Shown: one piece after another, positions 37,930-46,212 of the stretch | Position numbering within the stretch: position 1 is the first letter of the stretch | Layout: each line of letters begins with the position of its first letter | Assembly (NCBI RefSeq): GCF_017310545.1 | Contig: NZ_CP066203.1 | Span: forward strand, 744,001 to 808,000 | Origin: Methylacidimicrobium sp. B4 | Lineage (GTDB): Bacteria > Verrucomicrobiota > Verrucomicrobiia > Methylacidiphilales > Methylacidiphilaceae | DNA length: 64,000 nt | Direction: 5' to 3' | Position numbers and translations under genes: made by a program | Notes under the pieces: generated by a model | Databases searched by the model: none | Told to the model about the DNA's origin: nothing | The model's input: the letters and a program-made list of their open reading frames with translations, nothing else

Positions 37930-38669
37930 CGGGTCTTCCGGCTCGAGGTCGTGCCCTGCAGCGCCGCTTCGAGCTCCTTGCGCAGCCGCCGGACGACGGG
38001 GCCGATGGGAAAAGCCCGACCCAGGTACCGGTTGACCGGCATGATCCCGATCCAGCTGTTGGTCAAGAAGATCTCCTCCGCTTCCTCGAGCGTGGCAAGG
38101 GGGAAGCATCCCTCGACGACCTTGCACCGGCCCATGACCCATCCTCGAACCACACCCGCCCGGCAGCCCGCTTCCGGAGCGGGGGTGAAGATCGACTGCC
38201 CGCAGACCCAGAAGAGATTGCTGCAGGCTCCCGACGCGATCTCGCCCCTCTCGTTGCAGAGGAGCGCCTCGTCGGAGGCCACCGCCCGCCGCGCCTGCCA
38301 GTGCGTCAAGTAGCTGAGCGTCTTGAAGCGGGCATCCCAGTTTGTGGAGCCGACGCGCTGCGGAGCCGGCTCGAGCGAATAGGCAACCCGGCCGGAGGGA
38401 CTCTCCCGGGCAAAGCTCTCCCACTGGTCTTCCCAAGTGACCACCCAGCGCCAGCGGCCCGTTTCCCCGGGAGGCAGGCCGGACGCCCGCCTCCGAAAAT
38501 CGACTTTTCGGTCGATGCCGAGAGCCTTGGCCGCTTCCCCGAGAGCCTGCCAGTGCTCCTCCACGAATTGCGGCAGCCCTTTTTCGACGCGGAGCGTTTC
38601 AAAGACACCGAATCCGGGAAAGAACGAACGGCCGCCTTCCGGCATCCGCAACGGTTCGCTGCGCTTCAC
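37926..38669 (-). CDS. Class IV aminotransferase fold protein, aminodeoxychorismate lyase-like
   Basis: A 247-residue PLP enzyme of fold type IV. The cofactor lysine is in ARFKTLSYL, and DEALLCNERGEIASGACSNLFWV and the late EIFLTNSWIGIMPV are diagnostic. Size and text fit aminodeoxychorismate lyase (PabC, folate pathway) somewhat better than branched-chain aminotransferase, but the substrate is not certain. The GTG at 38669 overlaps the stop of the DsbD-like gene by four bases (GTGA), which argues for this start. A later ATG (MPEGGRS) is possible. Confidence 0.8.
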   Translation of the reverse strand: MKRSEPLRMPEGGRSFFPGFGVFETLRVEKGLPQFVEEHWQALGEAAKALGIDRKVDFRRRASGLPPGETGRWRWVVTWEDQWESFARESPSGRVAYSLEPAPQRVGSTNWDARFKTLSYLTHWQARRAVASDEALLCNERGEIASGACSNLFWVCGQSIFTPAPEAGCRAGVVRGWVMGRCKVVEGCFPLATLEEAEEIFLTNSWIGIMPVNRYLGRAFPIGPVVRRLRKELEAALQGTTSSRKTR

Positions 38670-40825
38670 GGGCGGGCCTGCGGCGAGGACGAGAGCGCGG
38701 GTGCCCCGGGGCCCGGGCTCGGAAGCTTCTCAAGCTCGTCCAGGAGGATGCGTGGGGTCAGCAGCTCGGGAAGCAGCTTCGGCTCCGACTGGGGATCGGG
38801 TCCGTAGAGCGCGTAGGTCGGTACCCCGCTCCTTCCCAGCTCGCTCAAGGCCTGCGTGATCGCCGGATCCCGGTTCGTCCAATCGGCCACCATCCAGACG
38901 ACCCCGCGGTCGGCAAAGCGCTTGCGGACTTCCGGGTTGTTGAGAGCAATCCGCTCGTTGACCTTGCAGGTCAAGCACCAGGAGGCCGTAAAATCGAGGA
39001 AGACAGGAACCCCCTCGGTCCGCAGCTCGTTGAGTCGCGCCGCCGAGTAGGGAGTCCAAGGCTCCTCGGCTCTTCGGCTCGACGCATCTCGCAGGAGATA
39101 CCCGATGGCAGCACCCACTACGAGCACCCCGACCAGGCCCGCGACCAGCCGGACCGGCAGGATCCGGCTCGGGTTGGCGTATCTTCCGAATAGCCAGGCG
39201 CCGAAGCCTACCCCGATGAGGGCGAGGAGGAGAGAGCCCACACCGTCGATCCCGCGCAGCTTCCCATAGACCCAGAGAAGCCAGATGACGGCTGCCATCA
39301 TCGGAAACCCCAGGAGCTGCTTGAAATCCTCCATCCACCGCCCTGGACGGGGCAACAGCCGCATCAGCACGGGAAAGGAGCACAGGAGAAAGACGGGAGC
39401 AGCGACCCCCAGCCCCAGGGCGCCGAAGACCAGCAAGGCGACCCACATCGGCTGAGCCAGGGCAAATCCGAGTGCCACCCCCATGAACGGGGCGGTGCAG
39501 GGACTGGCCACCACGGTGGCCAGCACCCCGCTGCCAAAGCTCCCCCAGAGGCCCCGAACCCGATCGGCGACCCCCCCCATTCTCCCGAAGGAGGCTCCGA
39601 GCTCGAAGACGCCGAAGAGGCTCAACGAGACCAGAAAGAAGAGGACCACCAGAAACGCGACGAACGGAGCGGATTGGAGCTGAAAGCCCCATCCGAGCTC
39701 CGCTCCTTGCGCCCGAAGGGCGAGCAGGATCGTCGCCAGAACGAGGAAGGACGAAACGACTCCAACCAGAAAGGCAAGCCCATGCGCAAACGAGCCGCCG
39801 CCCTCCTCCCGACCCCGGTCGACCAGGTGCAGGACCTTGAGCGAAAGGACGGGGAAGACGCAGGGCATCAAGTTCAGGATCAGCCCGCCGAGAAAGGCAA
39901 AGCCGAGGATCAGCCAGAGCTCCTTGGAGACGGGAAGGACGCGGAGGCCGATGGGCGCGGACACCGGCTCCGCTTCGAGCGCCCAGGCGATCTTCCGCGT
40001 CCCCTTCCATTCGGTCGATTGGGCCAGAAGCAGGCCACCCAGCTTCCTGGGCAGGGGTTTGGCCTTCGCCGGCTGAGGAATCTCGAGAAGGATGCCGAAC
40101 TGCTTGAGCCGGAAGGTCTGCGGTGCGCTGTCGACGATCAGGCCCTCCTCGACAGGCAGGAAGCGGGGGGACTCGAGGACGGCCGCCTTCTTTTCGGTGC
40201 TCTTCAGCTCGAGGTGGAGCTTGCCACGTTCGACCCAGGCGGTCGCCTGCACCGTCTTGGGCGGAGCCTGCGGCAGGGCCGCGCGCGCCTGCAGAAAGGC
40301 CGCCCGCAGCGAAGCATCGATCTTCCCCGGAGCCGCCACGACCGGAAGGACGAGCACGAGATCGGCGCTCCCCGGAATGCAGCTCTGCGCGCACTCCACC
40401 CAGCTCACCTTCGCCGAGAGGGCCATGGTTTGCCCCAAGGGCAGCGATGCCGGAGGCGTCACGGAGACCAGGAGCCACGCTTCTCCCTCGTAGCCGTAGC
40501 TCGTCAAGGGAGGAACCGAGATTACCTCGGGCACCGGCCACTGGATCGGGCCGGCGCGAAAGCCCTCGGGAAGCTTCCACTCGATCCGCGTCGCCGATCC
40601 GGCATCCCCGGGATTCCGCCAATAGGTGTGCCATCCCTGCTCCATGCGGAGACGAACCGCCATGAGGACCGGCACCCCCGGGGAGAGGGAATCGGTCTCC
40701 GAAAGCAGAACCGCTTCCACATGCCTGCTACCGGCCGGCAGGGATTCCGCAGCCCGGGAAGCCCGAGGATCGAGCGCACAGAACGCCAGGGCGACCAGCC
40801 CGAAAAGCCAAGCTCCTCTCTTCAT
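38666..40825 (-). CDS. DsbD/ScsB-like thiol:disulfide interchange protein
   Basis: A 719-residue three-part protein. After a signal peptide (MKRGAWLFGLVALAFCALD) there is an N-terminal DsbD-alpha type domain with WVECAQSCIPGS. A membrane domain of about eight helices follows (MPCVFPVLSLKVLHL and VASPCTAPFMG hold the relay cysteines). A C-terminal thioredoxin domain has FTASWCLTCKV. It carries electrons from cytoplasmic thioredoxin to periplasmic disulfides. The start at 40825 gives a proper signal peptide; an ATG six codons upstream is possible. The many Cys-containing periplasmic proteins in this window may be among its clients. Confidence 0.88.
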   Translation of the reverse strand: MKRGAWLFGLVALAFCALDPRASRAAESLPAGSRHVEAVLLSETDSLSPGVPVLMAVRLRMEQGWHTYWRNPGDAGSATRIEWKLPEGFRAGPIQWPVPEVISVPPLTSYGYEGEAWLLVSVTPPASLPLGQTMALSAKVSWVECAQSCIPGSADLVLVLPVVAAPGKIDASLRAAFLQARAALPQAPPKTVQATAWVERGKLHLELKSTEKKAAVLESPRFLPVEEGLIVDSAPQTFRLKQFGILLEIPQPAKAKPLPRKLGGLLLAQSTEWKGTRKIAWALEAEPVSAPIGLRVLPVSKELWLILGFAFLGGLILNLMPCVFPVLSLKVLHLVDRGREEGGGSFAHGLAFLVGVVSSFLVLATILLALRAQGAELGWGFQLQSAPFVAFLVVLFFLVSLSLFGVFELGASFGRMGGVADRVRGLWGSFGSGVLATVVASPCTAPFMGVALGFALAQPMWVALLVFGALGLGVAAPVFLLCSFPVLMRLLPRPGRWMEDFKQLLGFPMMAAVIWLLWVYGKLRGIDGVGSLLLALIGVGFGAWLFGRYANPSRILPVRLVAGLVGVLVVGAAIGYLLRDASSRRAEEPWTPYSAARLNELRTEGVPVFLDFTASWCLTCKVNERIALNNPEVRKRFADRGVVWMVADWTNRDPAITQALSELGRSGVPTYALYGPDPQSEPKLLPELLTPRILLDELEKLPSPGPGAPALSSSPQARP

Positions 40826-40889
40826 CGTGGAAAGATGTACCATAGGCGGACGTCCGAAAACATGCCAATGATTCTCATAGTCGACTCCG

Positions 40890-42368
40890 ATGAGCGTTGA
40901 TCGATCCGAGCTCGAAAAGGCGGTGCGCGATTTCCCCCAGGCGCCCGGCGTCTACCTCTTTCGCGATCGGCTCGATCGCGTCATCTACGTGGGGAAGGCG
41001 CGCAACCTCCACAAGAGGGTAGCCCAATATTTTCATCCCTCCCGCAGCAGCGCGGCCAACCGGAAGATCCGGGCCATGGTGGACGTTGCCCGTCGCATCG
41101 AGTTCCACACGGTCCGCTCGGAAGCCGAGGCGATCCTGCTCGAGGGCAAGCTCATCAAGGACTATCGCCCACGCTACAACGTCAGCTTCCGGGACGATAA
41201 GCGCTTCCTCCTGGTGAAGACCAACCTTCGGGAGCCTTTTCCGCGCTTCCAGATCACCCGCCTGCGCAAGGAGGACGGCTGCCGCTACTTCGGCCCCTTT
41301 GCCTCCTCGGGAGCGCTACGGACCACGATCAACTGGATGAAGAAGATCTTTGGCCTCCGGTCGTGCGCCCCCCTCGTGCCCGGCGAGCGGGACTACAAGC
41401 ACTGCCTCGACCGGATCATCAAGAACTGCTGCGCTCCCTGCCTCGGGACGCAGACGCAGGAAGAGTATCGCCGACGGGTCGAGGCCGCCTGCGCCTTCCT
41501 CGAGGGCAAATCCCGGGAGATGGCCGAGGAGATCCGCAAGAAGATGGAAGAGGCGGCCGCCCGGTTGGAGTTCGAACGGGCGGCCGACTTGCGGAACCTC
41601 TGGGAGGACCTGCGACAGACGACCCGGCCGGTCAAGCGCTTCCTGCGGGCCTACGAGCCCGCCCTCTCTCCCAGCCGGGATTTGGAAGAGCTCGCGGCGG
41701 CTCTGGGGCTCACCACTCCCCCGCCCGTCATGGAGTGCTTCGATATCTCGAACATCTCGACCCTCCATAAGGTCGCCTCCATGGTCGTCTTCGAGCAGGG
41801 GAAGCCCGCGCGGGGGGGCTATCGGCGCTACCGGATCCGCACCGTGGCCGGCCAAGACGACTTCGCGAGCATCGCCGAAGCGGTGCGCCGGCGCTATCGG
41901 CGGGTTTTGACGGAGGGGACGCGCCGCCCCGACCTGATCGTCGTCGACGGAGGAGCGGGCCAACTCTCTTCCGCCCGCCGCGAGCTTCTCGCCCTCGGCT
42001 TGACCGACATCCCCCTCATCGGCCTGGCCAAGGAAAACGAGGAGATCTACCGGCCGGATCAGCCGCTCCCGCTCCAGCTTCCGAAGGAATCGGGAGCGAT
42101 CCGCCTCCTGCAGCGGTTGCGCGACGAAGCGCACCGCTTCGCCAACGCCTACCATCAGCTCCTGCTCCGCCAGCGGGTGCGCGAGAGCCGGCTCGACGAC
42201 TGCCCCGGAATCAGCCGCAATCGCAAGCGTCTCCTTCTCCAGACCTTTGGCTCGGTCGATCGCCTTCGAAAGGCCTCCGTCGACGAAATCGCCCGAGTGA
42301 AGGGCATTGGCCGGAAGCTCGCGGAATCGGTGAGTCGCTACCTCGCCGACGATCGCCCGTCCGGCTAA
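40890..42368 (+). CDS. uvrC: Excinuclease ABC subunit C, short form
   Basis: A 492-residue UvrC. The N-terminal GIY-YIG nuclease (APGVYLFRD, VIYVGKARNL), the Cys cluster CLDRIIKNCCAPCLG, the UVR motif (LEFERAADLRNLW), the RNase H-like nuclease with ECFDIS, IVVDGGAGQL and DEAHRFAN, and the C-terminal helix-hairpin-helix (ISRNRKRLLLQTFGS, IARVKGIGRKLAE) are all present. It is about 110 residues shorter than E. coli UvrC, because most of the segment between UVR and RNase H is missing. It makes both incisions in nucleotide excision repair. It is divergent from the DsbD-like gene. Confidence 0.92.
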   Translation: MSVDRSELEKAVRDFPQAPGVYLFRDRLDRVIYVGKARNLHKRVAQYFHPSRSSAANRKIRAMVDVARRIEFHTVRSEAEAILLEGKLIKDYRPRYNVSFRDDKRFLLVKTNLREPFPRFQITRLRKEDGCRYFGPFASSGALRTTINWMKKIFGLRSCAPLVPGERDYKHCLDRIIKNCCAPCLGTQTQEEYRRRVEAACAFLEGKSREMAEEIRKKMEEAAARLEFERAADLRNLWEDLRQTTRPVKRFLRAYEPALSPSRDLEELAAALGLTTPPPVMECFDISNISTLHKVASMVVFEQGKPARGGYRRYRIRTVAGQDDFASIAEAVRRRYRRVLTEGTRRPDLIVVDGGAGQLSSARRELLALGLTDIPLIGLAKENEEIYRPDQPLPLQLPKESGAIRLLQRLRDEAHRFANAYHQLLLRQRVRESRLDDCPGISRNRKRLLLQTFGSVDRLRKASVDEIARVKGIGRKLAESVSRYLADDRPSG

Positions 42369-42459
42369 GGTCGGATGCGGGAGAGCCGGAGCTCCCGGAT
42401 TCGCCCGATCGAGGAAGAGAAGCGCGTCCTTCTGACCAGAGAATGCGGCATCTTTTGCA

Positions 42460-42489
42460 TTGACGTTATGAAAACCGTACATTTAATAT
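42460..42489 (+). promoter_or_regulatory. Sigma70-like promoter of rlpA
   Basis: TTGACG (42460-42465), 18 bp, TAATAT (42484-42489) in a visibly AT-richer stretch. The predicted start of transcription (about 42496) is only some 9 bases before the ATG at 42505, which also lacks a Shine-Dalgarno, so the mRNA may be nearly leaderless. Confidence 0.5.
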
Positions 42490-42504
42490 GCCGCGAACAA
42501 ATAT

Positions 42505-42999
42505 ATGTTTGCAAACCTTACCTTCCGGGCGGCGGGGTCGCTCGCGCGCTGCGGCGGCTTCCGTCTCCTCTCCCTCGCCGTTCTCTTTGGATCGCTCGGG
42601 CCCCTCGCGGAGGCCAAGACCTTCCCGGTCCCCGCGGCGCCTGCCTTGCGCACGAAGGGGATTGCTTCCTGGTACGCCGAGTCACGCTTCACCTCCACCG
42701 GGGAGCGCTACCGGCCGGGTGCCATGACGGCCGCCCATCCGACCCTTCCCTTCGGCACCCTGGTGGCGGTCCGCAACCTGAAGAACGGGAAGATCGCGCT
42801 GGTCCGCATCAATGACCGGGGTCCCTACAAAAAGGGTCGGATCATCGACCTCTCCCGCGCCGCGGCCGACCGCCTCGGCATGCTTTCCGATGGCTTGGCC
42901 CTGGTGGAGCTCCGGATCGTCCGCTCCACTCCTCGGCTTTTTTCTTCCGCAACCGGCACCCTCCGCCCGGTTTCGAGGCGGGGGCCGGTTCCGTTCTGA
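42505..42999 (+). CDS. rlpA: RlpA-like septal/cell-wall protein
   Basis: A 164-residue protein with a signal peptide (ending near LAEAKTF) and one RlpA double-psi beta-barrel: GIASWYAESRFTSTGERY, MTAAHPTLPFGTLVAVRNL and VRINDRGPYKKGRIIDLSRAAADRLGM. The catalytic Asp/His pair of the family is visible (AAHPTLPFG, NDRGP). RlpA cleaves naked glycan strands at the septum; some family members are only structural. There is no C-terminal SPOR domain, so septal targeting by denuded glycan may be absent. No lipobox cysteine is present. Confidence 0.9.
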   Translation: MFANLTFRAAGSLARCGGFRLLSLAVLFGSLGPLAEAKTFPVPAAPALRTKGIASWYAESRFTSTGERYRPGAMTAAHPTLPFGTLVAVRNLKNGKIALVRINDRGPYKKGRIIDLSRAAADRLGMLSDGLALVELRIVRSTPRLFSSATGTLRPVSRRGPVPF

Positions 43000-43237
43000 G
43001 ATCCTTCTTCCCGAAGGATCGAGAGCCGGGTCGCCCCTCCCCCCTTCTCCTCCGCGCCTTCCGAGCGCCCCTCCCGATCGGGCCTGCCTCGACTTTCGCG
43101 CGCGAAGAAAAAATCCTTTTTCCTCGCAAAGCGGGGTGAGTATGCTTAACCACTCATCGAATTGACCCCGCAACCTACCCATCTCGTTCCGAACGGCCGG
43201 CGCCGTCCGGCCCGGTGATTCTGTCGTCGTCCAACTC
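43000..43237. other. Intergenic region upstream of the fusion gene
   Basis: 238 bp without a gene. It has an A-rich patch (about 43105-43125) and a GC-rich inverted repeat GGCCGGCGCCGTCCGGCC-like at about 43195-43215, just before the start of the three-domain gene. I see no riboswitch or clear promoter. Its length would fit a 5' leader. Confidence 0.4.
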
Positions 43238-45427
43238 ATGAAGAATGTCCTCTTTGTCTGCACGGGAAATGTCTGTCGGAGCCCCATGGCGCAAGGCTTG
43301 TTCCAGGACCTGGTGCAGGGTCGCCAGGATATCCGGGTCGAGTCCGCGGGCATTGGAGCGGTGAGCGGGATCATCCCGAGCGAACAGGCGATCGACGTCA
43401 TGCAGGAGATCGGCATCGACATCTCGGCAATCCGCAGCAAGCCGCTCTCGGCGGAGCTCGTGCGCCGGGCCGACTTCATCTTCTGCATGAGCTATGCCCA
43501 TCTCGACTCGATTCTCCTGCTCTATCCCTCGGCCGCCGAGAAGACCTATCTCCTCCTCGAGTTCGATTCCGATCTGCCCCTCTCCTCCCGCGAGATTCCC
43601 GATCCGATCGGCAGCCCCATCGAAATCTACCGGGTCTGCCGGGACCAGATGCGCCAAGCGATGCCGAAGATCCTCTCTTTCGTGCTCGAATCGGAGCGCA
43701 CCACCCACCCGGAAGCGGGCGAGAGCCTGCGGATCGCCTTGGGCTCCGACCACTTCGGCTTGTCCCTGAAGCAGGCGGCGCGCGATTGGCTCAAGGGGAG
43801 CCAGCTCGCCTTCGAAGACTATGGCACGATGAACGAGCTTCCCGTCGACTACCCCGACTACGCGGAACGGGTCGCCCGAGCTCTCCTTCAAGGCAAGTCC
43901 TCCCGGGGCCTCCTCTTCTGCCAAGATGGGATGGGCATGGAGATCGCGGCCAACCGGATCCCCGGCATCCGGGCAGTGCGCGTTGCCCTCCCGGAGGAAG
44001 CGGCTGCCGCTCGGGTCCGCTACTCGGCCAACATCCTCTGCCTGGGGTCCAACACCGTCCATGCCGCCGAGCTCCCGGCCATTCTTCATGCATGGCTCGC
44101 CGCCCAACCCGACCCATCGGGACACGACCGGCCGCTTCGGAAGATCGAGCTATTGAGCAAGGTCCCGGCCCGTTCGTCCCTCTCGGCTCCGCCCTCATCG
44201 CTGCCGGCCATCGACCCGGAGATCCACGCGCTCATCGAACGGGAGAGCCGAAGGCAGAGCGAGAATCTCGAGCTGATCGCATCCGAGAACTTTACCAGCC
44301 GCGCCGTCAGGGAAGCTCAGGGGAGCTGCCTGACCAACAAGTATGCCGAAGGCTATCCCGGCCGGAGATGGTACGGCGGATGCGAGAACATGGACGAGAT
44401 CGAACGGCTGGCCATCGAACGGGCCAAGGAGCTCTTCGGGGCCGAGCATGCCAACGTCCAACCCCACTCGGGGAGCCAGGCCAACATGGCCGTCTACTTC
44501 TCCTGCCTTCAGCCAGGAGACAAGGTCCTGAGCATGGACCTGGCCCACGGCGGGCACCTCACCCACGGCTTCAAGATGAACTTCTCGGGGCGATTCTTCC
44601 ACGTCGCTCACTATGGGGTCAGCCCGGAGGACGAGCGGATCGACTACGACGGGCTCGCCAAGACTGCGGCGGTCCATCGACCGCGGATGCTCGTCGCCGG
44701 GGCCTCTTCCTATCCTGCGATCATCGACTTCGCGGCCCTCCGACAGATCGCCGATTCGGTGGGAGCCCTTCTCTTCGTCGACATGGCCCACGTGGCCGGG
44801 CTGGTCGCCGCCGGCCTCCACCCCTCCCCGGTCCCCTACGCCGACTTCGTCACCACGACTACGCACAAGACGCTCCGGGGGCCTCGGGGCGGCATGATCC
44901 TCTGCCGGGCACCCTACGCCAAGGAGATCGATTCCCAGATCTTTCCGGGCATCCAGGGTGGGCCCCTCATGCATGTGGTGGCGGCGAAGGCGGTCTGCCT
45001 CAAAGAGGCCCTCCAGCCCGAGTTTCGGAGCTACCAGAACCAGGTGTTGCGCAATGCGAGGGCCCTGGCCGAGTCGCTCAAGCGCCATGGCTACCGCCTC
45101 GTCACAGGCACCACCGAGAACCATCTTCTCCTGGTCGACCTCCGCCCACAAGGGATGTCGGGGAAGGAGGCCCAGGAGCTGCTCGATCGCGTCGGGATCA
45201 CCGTGAACAAGAATGCGATCCCCTTCGACACCCTCCCGCCCTACCAGGCGGGCGGCATCCGCCTCGGAACCCCGGCGGTGACCACCCGCGGCATGCGGGA
45301 AAACGAGATGTTCGACATCGGCGAATGGATCCACCGCGCGCTCGCCCAGCGGCACGATCCGACCGCCCTCGAGAAGATTCGCGAAGAGGTCTTGTCCTCC
45401 ACCCTGGAGTTTCCGCTCCCGGGATAG
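43238..45427 (+). CDS. glyA: Three-domain fusion: LMW protein-tyrosine-phosphatase, RpiB-like, serine hydroxymethyltransferase
   Basis: A single 729-residue frame. Residues 1-150 are a low-molecular-weight phosphatase: CTGNVCRS (C8, R14) and the acid loop PDP (D122). Residues 164-292 are RpiB-like (ribose-5-P isomerase B): LGSDHFG (D171, H172), [14 protein letters not shown] (C228); but Arg/Tyr (261-262) replace the usual catalytic HN, so this part may be inactive. Residues about 323-729 are complete serine hydroxymethyltransferase, with ENFTS and the PLP lysine in [14 protein letters not shown] (K544). The last part interconverts serine and glycine with folate C1 units. The folding unit boundaries are clear and no stop or frameshift separates them. 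Confidence 0.93.
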   Translation: MKNVLFVCTGNVCRSPMAQGLFQDLVQGRQDIRVESAGIGAVSGIIPSEQAIDVMQEIGIDISAIRSKPLSAELVRRADFIFCMSYAHLDSILLLYPSAAEKTYLLLEFDSDLPLSSREIPDPIGSPIEIYRVCRDQMRQAMPKILSFVLESERTTHPEAGESLRIALGSDHFGLSLKQAARDWLKGSQLAFEDYGTMNELPVDYPDYAERVARALLQGKSSRGLLFCQDGMGMEIAANRIPGIRAVRVALPEEAAAARVRYSANILCLGSNTVHAAELPAILHAWLAAQPDPSGHDRPLRKIELLSKVPARSSLSAPPSSLPAIDPEIHALIERESRRQSENLELIASENFTSRAVREAQGSCLTNKYAEGYPGRRWYGGCENMDEIERLAIERAKELFGAEHANVQPHSGSQANMAVYFSCLQPGDKVLSMDLAHGGHLTHGFKMNFSGRFFHVAHYGVSPEDERIDYDGLAKTAAVHRPRMLVAGASSYPAIIDFAALRQIADSVGALLFVDMAHVAGLVAAGLHPSPVPYADFVTTTTHKTLRGPRGGMILCRAPYAKEIDSQIFPGIQGGPLMHVVAAKAVCLKEALQPEFRSYQNQVLRNARALAESLKRHGYRLVTGTTENHLLLVDLRPQGMSGKEAQELLDRVGITVNKNAIPFDTLPPYQAGGIRLGTPAVTTRGMRENEMFDIGEWIHRALAQRHDPTALEKIREEVLSSTLEFPLPG

Positions 45428-45521
45428 CCGGGATCGCTGCAAACTTTCCTCTCCCCTCGAGAGTCGGTTGACAAGATGAGGGCGGAAAGGCTTAATCGAG
45501 GGACTCATTCGCAAAACCCTT

Positions 45522-45992
45522 ATGGATCCCGCCAGAAAACTCCCCTTCTCGCGTCTCTTCCTCTTGACTCTCGGCCTGCTGACCGTAGTGGCCATCACCG
45601 GCTGCGACTTTTACGCCAAGAAGAAGGAGAGCCAGCCGCAATCCCAATCGGAGACGAAGAAGGACGCGGCCGATGGACCGGATGCGGAGGCCGGGCTGGA
45701 AGAGGGAGCCCCTCCCGCTCCGGAACCGCCGAGCGCCGGCACGCCTTCGACGACCGCCCCTTCTGGGGAGGGAGCCCAACCAAACCCGAACGCTGCGCCC
45801 TCCGTCAGCCCCTCCACCGGAGGAGAGCTTCCGCCTCCGGCTTCCTCCGGCACCCCTGCCGCTGGGGGAGACGCCTCCGCTCCGACCCCCCCGGCTCCTC
45901 CGTCTCAGGCTTCCTCGGCCGAGCCTACCGCACCGAGCGAGAGCTCTGGCCAGGATGCGACCGCGCCGAAGCCGGCTCCGGAGAATCCGTAA
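45522..45992 (+). CDS. Low-complexity Pro/Ala/Ser-rich lipoprotein
   Basis: 156 residues. A lipoprotein signal (LFLLTLGLLTVVAITGC) places the acylated Cys at about 28, followed by Asp, which in E. coli would keep it in the inner membrane. The rest is disordered: Lys/Gln/Glu-rich, then Pro/Ala/Ser/Gly to the end with no recognisable fold. It may be a spacer anchored to the membrane or bound to the cell wall. It is 94 bp after the fusion gene and immediately before the SRP RNA. Confidence 0.65.
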   Translation: MDPARKLPFSRLFLLTLGLLTVVAITGCDFYAKKKESQPQSQSETKKDAADGPDAEAGLEEGAPPAPEPPSAGTPSTTAPSGEGAQPNPNAAPSVSPSTGGELPPPASSGTPAAGGDASAPTPPAPPSQASSAEPTAPSESSGQDATAPKPAPENP

Positions 45993-46090
45993 GCACCGAG
46001 TCCTCGGTGCGGCGACCGGGCGGATGCCGCCACCTCTTCGCCCGCGCACAAGGGAATAGGTTGCATCCGTTCCCGGACCGCCTAAGATCA

Positions 46091-46190
46091 AGCTCGCCAG
46101 GGGCGGCGGAGCTGCCGGCAGGGTAACCCCGCCAGGTCCGAAAGGAAGCACCGGTAACTTGACCGCGGTTGTCGCTGCTCCTGGTGCTCC
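46091..46190 (+). ncRNA. ffs: Signal recognition particle RNA (4.5S type)
   Basis: The conserved domain IV hairpin is present: CCAGGTCCGAAAGGAAGCACCGG (46132-46153) contains the AGGTCC / GGAAGCA internal loops around a GAAA tetraloop-like cap. The outer stem pairs CGCCAGGGGCGGCG (46095-46108) with CGCTGCTCCTGGTG (46173-46186). It folds as a single long hairpin of about 100 bases, the short bacterial type. It binds Ffh to target membrane proteins. It lies 22 bp before dnaX, a frequently seen neighbourhood (ffs, dnaX, ebfC, recR). Confidence 0.88.
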
Positions 46191-46212
46191 CTCCACCGGA
46201 GCGACACGACTC

